Of a stretch of DNA of 64,000 nt, positions 28,322 to 37,280 are shown piece after piece (position 1 is the stretch's first letter; every line of letters starts with the position of its first letter). Both the position numbers and the translations under genes were made by a program. The stretch is from Caballeronia temeraria (lineage in GTDB: Bacteria; Pseudomonadota; Gammaproteobacteria; Burkholderiales; Burkholderiaceae): NCBI RefSeq assembly GCF_001544795.2, contig NZ_FCOI02000033.1, forward strand, positions 1 through 64,000, in the 5' to 3' direction. Under the pieces are notes generated by a model. The model did not search any database and was not told the origin of the DNA. It was given only the letters and a program-made list of their open reading frames with translations.

Positions 28322-29248
28322 ATGAAACCGCTGCCTTCCCTCGATGTGCTCAAGACTTTTCTCGTCGTCGCGCAGAAACTGAACTTCACGCGCGCGGCCG
28401 ATGTGCTGAACGTGACGCAGGGCGCGGTGAGCCGCCAGATCGCGGGACTGGAGGCGCATCTGGGCTACGCGCTCTTTACGCGACAGGCGCGCGGGCTCGC
28501 GCTCACGCATCACGGCGCGTTGCTGGTCGCGCCGTTGCAGCAGGCGTTTGGACAGATCGACGATGCGCTCGCGAAAGGCGGCGCGCAATCCGGCGTTCTG
28601 CGCGTGAAGTGTCCGACCTGCGCGATGCGCTGGGTGCTGCCGCGCGTGATTCGCCTGCAAAACGAGCGGCCGGAGCTGGTGGTGGAAGTCACGGCGTCGG
28701 TGTCGCACGGCGTCGAGTTCAGCGCGGAGCAGTTCGACGCGGCCATTGTCTTCGGCGCGGCGCCGTCGGGCAAAGGCATGAACGCGCATCATCTTTTCGA
28801 TGAAGTGCTGACGCCCGTTTGCGCGCCCGAATTGTGGAAGCCGAAAAAAAGCGCCGCGCCGACGCCCGACGAGCTCGCCGGCAAAACGCTGCTGCATCCC
28901 ACGCGCGACCGCCGCGACTGGCTGCTGTGGCTCGGCGCATACGGCTATGCGGGATTGCCGTCGACGAAAGCGCAGCATTTCGACACGCTCGATCTGGCGA
29001 TCTCGTCGGCGATGCAGGGTCTGGGCGTGACGATCGGCGATATCTCGCTGATCGAGGAAGACTTGCGCGCGAAACGCGTGATCGCGCCGTTTTCGCTGTG
29101 CGTGCCGAGCGGCGCGGCGTACTACCTCGTGTATCCGGAGCGGCCGGCGCCGTCGTCCGCGTTGCAGCAATTCGCGCAATGGCTGGACGACGAAGCGGCG
29201 CGCACCCGTTCGATGCTTCAGGCCCGCGCGCACACGGCGCAAGCCTGA
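28322..29248 (+). CDS. LysR-family regulator
   Basis: A 308-residue LysR-type regulator with a winged helix-turn-helix at about 5-65 (FLVVAQKLNFTRAADVLNVT, then QGAVSRQIAGLE) and an effector domain from about 90. It resembles the GcvA-like group. I start at the ATG at 28322 (MKPLPSLDVL); an upstream in-frame extension would cross the operator and the divergent gene. It is divergent from ybdL with a dyad between, so it probably controls that operon. It is convergent with the LivK-type gene, 11 bases between the stops. Effector unknown. Confidence 0.9.
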   Translation: MKPLPSLDVLKTFLVVAQKLNFTRAADVLNVTQGAVSRQIAGLEAHLGYALFTRQARGLALTHHGALLVAPLQQAFGQIDDALAKGGAQSGVLRVKCPTCAMRWVLPRVIRLQNERPELVVEVTASVSHGVEFSAEQFDAAIVFGAAPSGKGMNAHHLFDEVLTPVCAPELWKPKKSAAPTPDELAGKTLLHPTRDRRDWLLWLGAYGYAGLPSTKAQHFDTLDLAISSAMQGLGVTIGDISLIEEDLRAKRVIAPFSLCVPSGAAYYLVYPERPAPSSALQQFAQWLDDEAARTRSMLQARAHTAQA

Positions 29249-29259
29249 AGCGTTTCGCG

Positions 29260-30420
29260 TCACATGCCGTGCTTGGTGACGACCGACTCCCACTGACCGT
29301 TCTTCACCTGATACAGCGTCGACGATGCGTTCTTCAACGCGCCGTTGCTGTCGAACGCGATCGGCCCGGTGATGCCGTCGAACTTGTTGGTCTTCAGCAC
29401 CGGGCGGTACACGTTCGGATCGATGGAATTGGCCTTTTGCATCGCGTTGATGGCGGCCCACGCGGCGTCATAGCCGAACGGCGCGTACGAAAGAATCGCG
29501 ACGCCGAAGCGTTTCTGGAACTTGTCGCTGAACGCCTTGCCCTCGGGCAGCTTGTCGAGCGGGCTGCCGTATTCCCACGCCTGCGCGCCTTCGGCGGCAT
29601 CGCCCGCGAGCTTGAGGAAGTCGGCGTCCATCACGCCGCCGCCGCCCACGAACTGCGCGTTCATGCCGAGCTGCTTCATCCGCTTCACGACCGCCGCCGC
29701 CTGCCGGTCGAGACCGCCGAAGAAGATCAGATCCGCGTTGGTCGACTTGATGCGCGTGAGCTGCGCGCTGAAATCGACGGTCTGGTTGTCGCTGTACTCG
29801 CGCGTGACGATCGTGCCGCCCTTCGCCTTCACCGCTTTCTCGAACTCATCGGCCTCGCCCTGACCGAAGGCCGTGCGGTCGTCGATGATCGCAATGCGCT
29901 TCGCCTTCGTCGTCGCGACTGCGTAGACGCCGGCGTTGCCCGCGTTCTGCGCATCGCTCGAAATGACCGTGAACATGTTTTCCAGACCGCGCGTCGTGAT
30001 GGTCGGGTTCGTCGCGGCGGGATCGATCGTCGGGATGCCGGCGCTGTTGTAGATCGGCGAGGCGGGCAGCGTCGTGCCCGAATTGAAGTGGCCGACGACG
30101 ACGACCACGCCGTCATCGACGAGCTTCTGCGCCGCCTGCACGCCGACGCGCGGATCGGCCTGATCGTCCTCCGCGCGGATCTCGAACTTGGCCGTCTTGC
30201 CGCCGATCGTGATCTTCTTCGCGTTGGCTTCGTCGAGCGCGAGCTGCACGCCGTTCTGGAGATCCTTCCCGTAGCCCGCGTTCGCGCCGGTCAGCGGCGC
30301 GGCGAAGCCCACTTTCACGGGAAGTTCGTCGGCGCTCGCGGCGAACGGCATGGCGCCGAGCGTGGCCGTGGCGCACGCCACGAGCCAGGCCAGAGGTTGG
30401 GTACGGAAGCGCATGATCAT
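29260..30420 (-). CDS. Branched-chain amino acid ABC binding protein (LivK type)
   Basis: A 386-residue periplasmic leucine-binding fold protein. The signal peptide is about 1-31 (LAWLVACATATLGAMPF, cleavage near ASA-DEL). Hallmarks are VKVGFAAPLTGANAGYGKDL, VVVVGHFNSGTTLPASPIY and APFGYDAAWAAINAM. It binds branched-chain or related amino acids. Two starts are possible, 30420 or 30414; an AGGAGAGGA run lies just upstream of both. Orphan: no livH/M/G/F genes are nearby. It is divergent from the MarR gene with about 280 bases between, and that spacer contains the MarR promoter and nothing else I recognise. Confidence 0.9.
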   Translation of the reverse strand: MIMRFRTQPLAWLVACATATLGAMPFAASADELPVKVGFAAPLTGANAGYGKDLQNGVQLALDEANAKKITIGGKTAKFEIRAEDDQADPRVGVQAAQKLVDDGVVVVVGHFNSGTTLPASPIYNSAGIPTIDPAATNPTITTRGLENMFTVISSDAQNAGNAGVYAVATTKAKRIAIIDDRTAFGQGEADEFEKAVKAKGGTIVTREYSDNQTVDFSAQLTRIKSTNADLIFFGGLDRQAAAVVKRMKQLGMNAQFVGGGGVMDADFLKLAGDAAEGAQAWEYGSPLDKLPEGKAFSDKFQKRFGVAILSYAPFGYDAAWAAINAMQKANSIDPNVYRPVLKTNKFDGITGPIAFDSNGALKNASSTLYQVKNGQWESVVTKHGM

Positions 30421-30665
30421 TCCTCTCCTTTTTGGTTTGGCAATTCGTATGGAACACGCCCCAAGCAGCGGACATGCGAAATGTAGGGAGCCAATTTCGC
30501 CGCGTCTTGGTGTTTAGTTGCGCGTCCGATGCGGATTTCGGCACAGCCCCGATGCGCCTCGATCGCAAGGCCGGGGCGGCTCTGCGCGTTTTCCCTGCCC
30601 GCCGCGCGCGACGATTCGCGACCACCCTCGCGCCGCGCCTATCGCGCCGATTGAAATTTCCGCGC

Positions 30666-30694
30666 TTGACAAAGTGCATATGCACTCATATCCT
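30666..30694 (+). promoter_or_regulatory. Promoter of marR-family gene with operator in the spacer
   Basis: TTGACA (30666-30671), 17 bases, TATCCT (30689-30694): a near-ideal sigma-70 promoter. The spacer holds AGTGCATATGCACT (30673-30686), a perfect 14-bp palindrome repeated at 31181-31193. The ATG lies only 8 bases past the -10, so the transcript would start at or next to the start codon. Strong autorepression is implied. Confidence 0.8.
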
Positions 30695-30701
30695 GCGACA
30701 C

Positions 30702-31130
30702 ATGACTTCCCACTCTTCTCCTCTCGACTGCAACTGCTTTGCGATCCGTCAGGCGGCGCGTTACGTGTCGCAGATGTACGAGCGGCATTTGAGCGTCGTC
30801 GGCATCACGGCGGCGCAGTTCACGATTCTCGCGGCGATTGGGCGCAGGCCCGGCGTGCAGATGATCGAGCTCGCCGACTACATGGTGATGGACCGCACGA
30901 CGCTCGTGCGCGCGCTCAAGCCTTTGCAGCGCGACGGCTTCGTCGAAGCGGCGCAGGAATCGGCCGGCTCGCGCGCGGTCGGTTTGCGTCTCACGGCGAA
31001 CGGCAAAGAAACGCTCGTGAAGGCATCGGCGCAATGGCGCGCGGCGCAGGCGGAATTCGAAGCGAAGTTCGGCGAGCGACGCGCGAAGGCATTGCGCGAA
31101 TCGCTGTTCGAACTGACGACGATGGAGTGA
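30702..31130 (+). CDS. MarR-family regulator
   Basis: A 142-residue winged-helix repressor of the MarR family. HTH elements are about 30-95 (ITAAQFTILAAIGRRPGVQM, ELADYMVMDRTTLVRALKPL, then the wing GSRAVGLRLTANGKE). The ATG at 30702 is chosen because it directly follows a strong promoter; in-frame codons upstream would lie before the transcription start. The gene probably represses itself and the downstream SDR-thiolase pair through the shared AGTGCATATGCAC sites. Two Cys near the N-terminus (DCNC, residues 9-12) are unusual and could be metal- or redox-sensing, but this is speculative. Ligand unknown. Confidence 0.9.
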   Translation: MTSHSSPLDCNCFAIRQAARYVSQMYERHLSVVGITAAQFTILAAIGRRPGVQMIELADYMVMDRTTLVRALKPLQRDGFVEAAQESAGSRAVGLRLTANGKETLVKASAQWRAAQAEFEAKFGERRAKALRESLFELTTME

Positions 31131-31143
31131 GCGGCATCCAGCA

Positions 31144-31170
31144 GGCCCGCCGCGTGGCGGGCCTTTTGTT
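31144..31170 (+). terminator. Rho-independent terminator after marR-family gene
   Basis: GGCCCGCC (31144-31151) and GGCGGGCC (31156-31163) form an 8-bp G/C stem with loop GCGT, followed by TTTTGTTT. It separates the regulator from the SDR gene, which then has its own operator-bearing promoter. Confidence 0.85.
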
Positions 31171-31180
31171 TATCGGTAAA

Positions 31181-31193
31181 AGTGCATATGCAC
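31181..31193. promoter_or_regulatory. Second MarR-type operator, upstream of SDR gene
   Basis: AGTGCATATGCAC repeats the palindrome in the marR promoter (30673-30686), 18 bases before the SDR start codon. Two identical sites flanking the regulator argue that the MarR protein controls both transcripts. Confidence 0.75.
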
Positions 31194-31211
31194 AATTAAG
31201 CGGAGCAGATC

Positions 31212-31919
31212 ATGCAGGTCAAAGGAAAAGTGGTACTCGTCACCGGCGCCAACCGCGGTCTCGGCAAGCAATTCGCGAAGTCGCTGCTCGAAGCGGGCGC
31301 GGCGAAGGTCTACGCCGCGGCGCGCGATTCGAAGAGCGTCGATATTCCCGGCGTCGAAGCGATCCGGCTCGATGTGACGAATGCCGCCGATATCGCCGAA
31401 GCAGCGGCGACATACACCGACGTGCAGGTGATCGTCAACAACGCCGGCGTGACGACGCGCGGTTTGCTCGTCGATCCGGCATCGACGCAAGGCATCCGCG
31501 ACCTGCTCGACATCAACACGTTCGGCCCGATCGCGCTCACGCAGGCCTTCGCGCCCGTGCTGAAGAAGAACGGCGGCGGCGCGGTCATCAACATTCTGTC
31601 CGTGTTGAGCTGGGTGTCGTTGCCGGCGGGCGGCGCGTATCACATCTCGAAGGCGGCGGCGTGGGCGGCCACCAACGCATTGCGCGAGGAACTGCGCGAA
31701 CAGGGCACGCTGGTCGTGGCGGCGCACCCCGGCTATATCGATACCGACATGACCGCGCAGGTCACCGCGCCGAAATCGACGCCGGAACATGTCGTGCGCG
31801 AAGTGCTCGCGGCGGTGGAGAAAAACCAGGAAGAAGTGCTCGTCGATGACACCGGCCGCGCGGTCAAGCAGTCGCTGTCGACCGATGAACCGATCTACCT
31901 CAGCGGCATTCCGCGCTGA
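31212..31919 (+). CDS. Short-chain dehydrogenase/reductase
   Basis: A classical SDR of 235 residues. The cofactor loop TGANRGLG is at 11-18, NNAG near 76-79, and the catalytic residues are Ser130, Tyr143 and Lys147 (GAYHISKAAAW). An acidic or basic cofactor selector is not decisive, although Arg38 in AAARDS suggests NADP. It is a carbonyl/alcohol oxidoreductase of unknown substrate, followed after 13 bases by a thiolase gene, so a role in fatty or keto-acid breakdown is plausible. Expression is probably under the MarR regulator. Confidence 0.9.
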   Translation: MQVKGKVVLVTGANRGLGKQFAKSLLEAGAAKVYAAARDSKSVDIPGVEAIRLDVTNAADIAEAAATYTDVQVIVNNAGVTTRGLLVDPASTQGIRDLLDINTFGPIALTQAFAPVLKKNGGGAVINILSVLSWVSLPAGGAYHISKAAAWAATNALREELREQGTLVVAAHPGYIDTDMTAQVTAPKSTPEHVVREVLAAVEKNQEEVLVDDTGRAVKQSLSTDEPIYLSGIPR

Positions 31920-31932
31920 TCGGGGGAACGCC

Positions 31933-33126
31933 ATGTTTGCGCAAGACATCGTGTTGTGTCATCCGGTGCGCACGGCGATCGGCGCGTTCGGCGGCTCGCT
32001 GAAGGATACGCCGGCCGTCGATCTGGGCGCGGCGGTCATCGCGGAAACGTTGCGGCGCGCGGGTTCGGCGCTCGATCCGGCGTCGGTCGATTCGCTCGTG
32101 TTCGGCAACGTGATTCAGGCGGGCAATCGCATGAATCCGGCGCGGCAGGCGTCGGTGGGCGGCGGCTTGCCGGTTACCGTGCCTGCACTGACGGTCAATC
32201 GCGTGTGCGGCTCCGGCGCGCAGGCCATCGCGACGGCGGCGACCGAAATCGCGGCGGGCGTCGCGCGCCTCGCGATTGCGGGCGGCATGGAGAACATGGA
32301 CCGCGCGCCGTATCTGCTCGATGGCGGCCGTCGCGGTTATCGCATGGGCAACGCGCAGATTGACGACAGCATGCTGCGCGACGGCCTCGTCGATGCCTTC
32401 TCCGGCGAGCATTCGGGCTGGCACACGGAAGATCTCGTGACGAAGCTCGATATCACGCGCGAGGCGCAGGATCGCTGGGCCGAGCGTTCGCAGCAGTCGT
32501 TCGCGGCGGCGCAGAAGGACGGCGTGTTCGATGCGGAAATCGTCGGCATCGATGTGAAAGCGGGCAAGGAATCGGTCTCGTTCGCGCGCGACGAGCAGCC
32601 GCGTCCCGACACGACGCTCGCGACCCTGGCGAAATTGCGCCCGGCGTTCCGTCCCGACGGCACGATCACGGCCGGCAATGCGCCGGGGCTGAACAGCGGC
32701 GCATCGGCGATGATCGTGACGAGCCGCAAGGAAGCCGACGCGCGCGGCATCGAACCGTTCGTGCGGCTCGCGGCGTTCGGCGTGGCGGCGGTCGAGCCGG
32801 GCATGTTCGGGCTCGGTCCGGTGCCCGCCGTGCAGCAGGCGTTGCAGCGCGCGGGATGGACGATCGGCGATGTCGGGCGCTTCGAGATCAACGAAGCGTT
32901 CGCGGCCGTGCCGATTGCGGTGGCGCGAACGCTCGGCGTGCCCGAGGACATCGTCAACGTGGAGGGCGGGGCGATCGCGCACGGGCATCCGATCGGCGCG
33001 ACCGGCGCGGTGCTGACGACGCGCCTCGCCCACGCGATGCGCCGCGACGGCGTGAAGCGCGCCATCGTGACGTTGTGCATCGGCGGAGGACAGGGCATCG
33101 CGCTCGCGCTGGAAGCGATCGCGTAG
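31933..33126 (+). CDS. Acetyl-CoA acetyltransferase (thiolase)
   Basis: A 397-residue thiolase. Catalytic Cys92 is in NRVCGSGAQA; the second site has GGAIAHGHPIGATG (His) and the C-terminal CIGGGQG (Cys). It condenses or cleaves 3-oxoacyl-CoA with CoA. The ATG at 31933 gives the normal FAQDIVLCHPVRTAIG start; an upstream frame would overlap the SDR gene. It is likely co-transcribed with the SDR gene. Whether it works in degradation or synthesis is not clear; no hydratase or CoA-ligase gene is adjacent. Confidence 0.92.
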   Translation: MFAQDIVLCHPVRTAIGAFGGSLKDTPAVDLGAAVIAETLRRAGSALDPASVDSLVFGNVIQAGNRMNPARQASVGGGLPVTVPALTVNRVCGSGAQAIATAATEIAAGVARLAIAGGMENMDRAPYLLDGGRRGYRMGNAQIDDSMLRDGLVDAFSGEHSGWHTEDLVTKLDITREAQDRWAERSQQSFAAAQKDGVFDAEIVGIDVKAGKESVSFARDEQPRPDTTLATLAKLRPAFRPDGTITAGNAPGLNSGASAMIVTSRKEADARGIEPFVRLAAFGVAAVEPGMFGLGPVPAVQQALQRAGWTIGDVGRFEINEAFAAVPIAVARTLGVPEDIVNVEGGAIAHGHPIGATGAVLTTRLAHAMRRDGVKRAIVTLCIGGGQGIALALEAIA

Positions 33127-33135
33127 ACGTTTGCG

Positions 33136-33552
33136 TCAGCGCTTGGCAGCCTTCTGCATGTCATCGAATCCCGCCGCGGCCTGCTGCACGTCCGGCGGGA
33201 AATCGTCCATCTCCATGACCTGACGGATTTCGATCATCTCCGTTTCCGATCCCGGACAACGTTTCGCCCATTCGATCGCTTCCTCGCGCGACTTCACCTG
33301 GAGCATCCAGTAGCCGCCGAGCACTTCCTTCGCTTCGGCGAACGGTCCGTCGGTGACGCGCGGCTTGCCGCCTTCGAACGTGACGCGCGCGCCCATCGAC
33401 GGCGGATGCAGTCCGTCGAGCGCGAGCAGCACGCCGGCCTTTTGCAGTTCCTCGTTGTATTTCATCATCGCGGCGACGGCTTCCGCGCTCGGCATCGTGC
33501 CCGGTTGCGCGCTTTCGTAGCCGCGCGGGATCATCAGCATCATGAATCGCAT
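33136..33552 (-). CDS. YciI/DGPF-domain protein
   Basis: A 138-residue protein of the YCII-related (DGPF) family, with the family signature VTDGPFAEAKEVLGGYWMLQ at about 66-85 and a Met-rich start (MRFMMLMIPRGYES). These small ferredoxin-like proteins often sit beside ECF sigma factors and are of unclear enzymatic role. Here no sigma-factor gene is adjacent. It is convergent with the thiolase gene, 9 bases apart. Confidence 0.85.
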   Translation of the reverse strand: MRFMMLMIPRGYESAQPGTMPSAEAVAAMMKYNEELQKAGVLLALDGLHPPSMGARVTFEGGKPRVTDGPFAEAKEVLGGYWMLQVKSREEAIEWAKRCPGSETEMIEIRQVMEMDDFPPDVQQAAAGFDDMQKAAKR

Positions 33553-33706
33553 GTGGATCGCTCCCTGAAGTTCGTGTATTGGTATCGAGCGTCATCGGTC
33601 CGCTCGCATACTACGACGGACGACATCGCGAGAGATCGACATGCCCGCTCTTAAGCGTTTTTCCCTAGTCGATTGCTGTTGCCTTCGCGACCCGTACGAC
33701 CAAATA

Positions 33707-33722
33707 ATGTAATCCATTACAT
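33707..33722. promoter_or_regulatory. LacI-type operator upstream of sugar operon
   Basis: ATGTAAT-CC-ATTACAT is a perfect 7-2-7 inverted repeat 25 bases ahead of the LacI-family start codon. Even-centred TGTAAT/ATTACA dyads of this size are typical LacI-family sites, so autoregulation of the whole operon is likely. Confidence 0.65.
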
Positions 33723-33747
33723 CTCGATCGCGCCGAGCGACTGAGCG

Positions 33748-34767
33748 ATGTCAGATACGGTCCGTACACGCGAGGAAGTATCGATTGCCGATGTCGCCGA
33801 ACGCGCGGGCGTGTCGGTGGCCACGGTATCGCGCGTGCTCAACGGGCACACGAACGTTCGCGAGACGACACGCGAAAAAGTCCTCGAAGCCGTCGCGACG
33901 AGCGGCTATCGCATCAACGAGCTTGCGCGCAATCTGCGCACGGCGGAAAGCCGCCTCTTGCTCACCATGGTTCCCGACTTCGGCAATCCGTTCTATGCGG
34001 CGATCGTGCGCGGCATCGACAGCGTCGCGCGTCAGAACGGCTATTTCATGCTGCTGTGCGATACCGGCGCGGACCCGTTGCGCGAGCGAAGCTATTTCGA
34101 TCTGCTGCGCGGACGCCGCGCCGATGGCGCCATCTGTCTCGATCCCGCCGCCGTGCAGAAGGCGCTCGCCGAAGAAGCGTCGACGCTGCCGTGGGTCGCG
34201 TGCTGCGAGTTCGATCCGGCGGCGGGCGTGCCTTATGTCGGCATCGACAATCATCTCGCGGCGGGCGATGTCGTGCGTTATCTGACGGCCAAGGGTCATC
34301 GGCGGATCGCGCTCATCAACTCGGGGCAGGGTTATCTGTATGGACGCCAGCGGCTCGCGGGTTATCGCGATGCGTTGAAGGACGCGGGCATCGAGCCGCG
34401 TGCCGAATGGCTGATCGAGCTCGACAGTCTCGATTACGACGCGGGCGAACGCGCGGCCGCGCAACTCGCATCGCTGGGCGATGCACGGCCGAGCGCCGCG
34501 TTCGCCGTCTCCGATACGCTCGCCATCGGCGTGATGAACGGCTTTCGCGGCGCGGGCTTCGCGGTGCCCGACGATGTCGCCGTCGTCGGCTTCGACGATA
34601 TCGCGGTTGCCGCGCATGTCGATCCGCCGCTCACGACGGTCTCGCAGCCGATGCAACTGCTCGGCGAAACCGCGGCCGATCTGCTGCTCAGGCGCCTGCG
34701 CGATCCGCGCGCGGAGGTGCCGGGCGTGCTGCTGCCGCATCGGCTGATTCAAAGAAGGAGCGCCTGA
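33748..34767 (+). CDS. LacI-family regulator of sugar operon
   Basis: A 339-residue LacI-type repressor. The N-terminal helix-turn-helix and hinge (about 10-65; SIADVAERAGVSVATVSRVL, then NGHTNVRE) precede a periplasmic-binding-like effector domain with FGNPFYAAIVRGIDSVARQN and AVVGFDDIAVAAHVDPPLTT. It is the first gene of a compact operon with three CUT2 transporter genes, a TIM-barrel isomerase gene and a Gfo/Idh gene, and its stop is 2 bases before the ATPase start codon. The inducer is presumably the transported sugar or cyclitol, identity unknown. Confidence 0.92.
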   Translation: MSDTVRTREEVSIADVAERAGVSVATVSRVLNGHTNVRETTREKVLEAVATSGYRINELARNLRTAESRLLLTMVPDFGNPFYAAIVRGIDSVARQNGYFMLLCDTGADPLRERSYFDLLRGRRADGAICLDPAAVQKALAEEASTLPWVACCEFDPAAGVPYVGIDNHLAAGDVVRYLTAKGHRRIALINSGQGYLYGRQRLAGYRDALKDAGIEPRAEWLIELDSLDYDAGERAAAQLASLGDARPSAAFAVSDTLAIGVMNGFRGAGFAVPDDVAVVGFDDIAVAAHVDPPLTTVSQPMQLLGETAADLLLRRLRDPRAEVPGVLLPHRLIQRRSA

Positions 34768-34769
34768 CG

Positions 34770-36257
34770 ATGAGCCTCGCCGTGCGCTTTCAGGGCATCG
34801 AAAAGCAGTTCGGGCCGGTGCGCGTGCTGCACGGCGTGTCCTTCGATCTCGCGCCGGGTCGCATCTACGGATTGCTCGGCGAGAACGGCGCGGGCAAGTC
34901 CACGCTGATGAAGATTCTCGCGGGCTACGAGCGCGCGAACGCGGGCGAGCTGTTCATCGACGAACGCGAGCGCGACTTCACGAGCTCGCGCGATGCCGAA
35001 CAGGCGGGCATCGTGCTGATCCATCAGGAGCTGAATCTCGCGGATCATTTGAGCATCACGCAGAACATGTTCCTCGGGCACGAGCTGAAAAAAGGCTTCT
35101 TTCTCGACGAAACCGCGATGCGCGACGATGCCCGCGCCGCGCTGAACGACGTCGGTCTGCACAAAAATCCGGATACGAAGGTGCGCGATCTGATCGTCGC
35201 GGAGAAGCAGCTCGTCGAGATCGCGAAGGCGATGCTGCGAAGCGCGCGCCTGCTCATCATGGACGAGCCGACCGCGACGTTGACGCCATCGGAGACGCAG
35301 CGCCTGTTCGGCTTGATGGCGCGTTTGAAGGATGCGGGCACGACCATCGTCTATATCTCGCACAAGCTCGACGAAGTGGAGCGCGTGACCGACGAAGTGA
35401 TCGTGATGCGCGACGGCCGCTTCGTCGCGCGCGCGCCGACCGACGAACTCACGCGTCAGCAGATGGCGAATCTGATGGTCGGCCGCGAAGTCTCCGACAT
35501 GTTTCCCGACAAGCCGCCCCTGCCCGACGATGCGCCGGTCGCGTTCGAGGTCGAAGGCGCATCGGTGCCGGGCTGGGCGGACGGCATCGGCTTTTCGGTG
35601 CGCAAGGGCGAAGTGTTCGGCTTCGCGGGGCTGGTCGGCGCGGGACGCACGGAGCTGTTCGAAGCGCTCGTCGGCTTGCGGCCCTTGAGCGCGGGGCGCA
35701 TCGTCATCGACGGGGAAACGGTGAAGCTCAAAAGCCCGCGCGACGCGATGCAAAACGGCCTCACGTATCTGAGCGAGGATCGCAAGGGACGCGGCCTGCA
35801 CGTCGACATGGCGCTGAAAGACAACCTCACGATGATGACGCTGGAACGCTACGCGCATCCGCTCGTCGATACGCGCGCCGAACGCGAAGCCTTGCAGGAA
35901 GCGGTGAAGGATTTCGGCATCCGCACGGGCAACACGTCGATACGCGCGCGCATGTTATCCGGCGGCAATCAGCAGAAGCTCGCGCTCGCGAAGTTCCTGA
36001 ATCCCGATCCGCGCGTGATCGTGCTCGACGAACCCACGCGCGGCGTCGATGTCGGCGCGAAACGCGATATCTATTTCCTGATTCATCGGCTGGCGGCGGA
36101 AGGCCGCGCGGTGATCGTGATTTCGTCGGAGCTGATCGAGCTGATCGGCTTGTGTCATCGCGTCGCGGTGATGCGCGCGGGCGAGCTCGTCGCGACGCTC
36201 GGCATGGATCTTTTGACCGAAGAGAGGTTGATCGCGCATGCGACCGGCACACACTGA
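34770..36257 (+). CDS. Sugar ABC transporter ATPase (CUT2, RbsA type)
   Basis: A 495-residue duplicated ATPase of the ribose/xylose/inositol type. The first half has Walker A GENGAGKST (about 38-46) and IMDEPTATLTPSE; the second half has a degenerate Walker A (GLVGAGRTE), SGGNQQKLALAKFL and LDEPTRGVDVGAK. This pattern of one normal and one altered site is standard for CUT2 systems. The ATG at 34770 follows the LacI stop by 2 bases with AAGGAG upstream. It overlaps the permease gene by 20 bases, indicating tight coupling. Confidence 0.95.
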   Translation: MSLAVRFQGIEKQFGPVRVLHGVSFDLAPGRIYGLLGENGAGKSTLMKILAGYERANAGELFIDERERDFTSSRDAEQAGIVLIHQELNLADHLSITQNMFLGHELKKGFFLDETAMRDDARAALNDVGLHKNPDTKVRDLIVAEKQLVEIAKAMLRSARLLIMDEPTATLTPSETQRLFGLMARLKDAGTTIVYISHKLDEVERVTDEVIVMRDGRFVARAPTDELTRQQMANLMVGREVSDMFPDKPPLPDDAPVAFEVEGASVPGWADGIGFSVRKGEVFGFAGLVGAGRTELFEALVGLRPLSAGRIVIDGETVKLKSPRDAMQNGLTYLSEDRKGRGLHVDMALKDNLTMMTLERYAHPLVDTRAEREALQEAVKDFGIRTGNTSIRARMLSGGNQQKLALAKFLNPDPRVIVLDEPTRGVDVGAKRDIYFLIHRLAAEGRAVIVISSELIELIGLCHRVAVMRAGELVATLGMDLLTEERLIAHATGTH

Positions 36258-37254
36258 AGACACCGAAAGCGAGAGCCGTCTCTCCACCGTCGCGCGCTTC
36301 ATGTTCGGCGTCGGGCCGCTCATCGGGCTGATCGCGCTGTGTATCGGGGGCACCTTGCTCAACGGCGACTTCGCCACCATCGACAACGCGATGAACGTGC
36401 TCACGCGCACGTCGTTCATCGGCATCATCGCGGTGGGGATGACCTTCGTCATCATCTCGGGCGGCATCGATTTGTCGGTCGGCTCGATGGCCGCGCTCAT
36501 CGCGGGCAGCATGATCTACATGATGAACGCGCTGATGCAGGGCTTTCATGGGCATGCGGTGCCGCCGCTTCTGATCATCGCGCTCGGCATCGTGCTTGCG
36601 CTCGTGCTCGGCGCGATGTTCGGCTTCGCGCATGGCGTGCTCGTGACGAAAGGGCGCATCGAGCCGTTCATCGTCACGCTGGGCACGCTCGGCATCTTTC
36701 GCGCCTTGCTGACATGGCTTGCGGATGGCGGCGCGCTCACGCTCGACAACTCGCTCGTCGATCTTTACGGGCCGGTCTATTACGCGAGCTTGCTGCATGT
36801 GCCGGTGCCGATCTGGATATTTCTCATCGTCGCGGCGGGCGGTGCGCTCGTGCTGAATCGAACGGTGTATGGGCGGCATGTGCAGGCGATCGGTTCGAAC
36901 GAACAGGTCGCGCGTTATGCCGCGATTCAAGTCGATCGCGTGAAGATTGTCACGTATGTTTTGCTTGGGCTATGCGTGGCCGTCGCGACGATTCTCTACG
37001 TGCCGCGCTTAGGCTCCGCCACGCCGACGACGGGCCTCTTGTGGGAGCTGGAAGCCATCGCGTCCGTCGTGGTCGGCGGCACGGCGTTGAAGGGCGGCGA
37101 AGGGCGCGTGATCGGCACGGTCATCGGCGCGATTCTGCTTTCGGTCATCAACAACATACTGAACCTCACGAGCATCATCAGCGTGTATCTGAACGCGGCG
37201 GTGCAGGGCGCCGTGATCATCCTCGTCGCATTCTTGCAGCGCGGTCGTCGTTGA
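36238..37254 (+). CDS. Sugar ABC transporter permease (CUT2, RbsC type)
   Basis: A 338-residue inner-membrane permease with about 8-10 helices. Typical segments include VLTRTSFIGIIAVGMTFVII, SGGIDLSVGSMAALIAG, the coupling-loop region GFAHGVLVTKGRIEPFIVTL and SVVVGGTALKGGEGRVIGTV. It starts 20 bases inside the ATPase gene. It forms the channel for the sugar delivered by the following binding protein. Confidence 0.94.
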   Translation: MRPAHTEDTESESRLSTVARFMFGVGPLIGLIALCIGGTLLNGDFATIDNAMNVLTRTSFIGIIAVGMTFVIISGGIDLSVGSMAALIAGSMIYMMNALMQGFHGHAVPPLLIIALGIVLALVLGAMFGFAHGVLVTKGRIEPFIVTLGTLGIFRALLTWLADGGALTLDNSLVDLYGPVYYASLLHVPVPIWIFLIVAAGGALVLNRTVYGRHVQAIGSNEQVARYAAIQVDRVKIVTYVLLGLCVAVATILYVPRLGSATPTTGLLWELEAIASVVVGGTALKGGEGRVIGTVIGAILLSVINNILNLTSIISVYLNAAVQGAVIILVAFLQRGRR

Positions 37255-37280
37255 AAAGTCATAAAACCGGAGACATCGTC

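Noticed and set aside
31789..31932. Upstream in-frame start for the thiolase
   Set aside because: It would lie inside the SDR gene; the ATG at 31933 gives the normal thiolase N-terminus.
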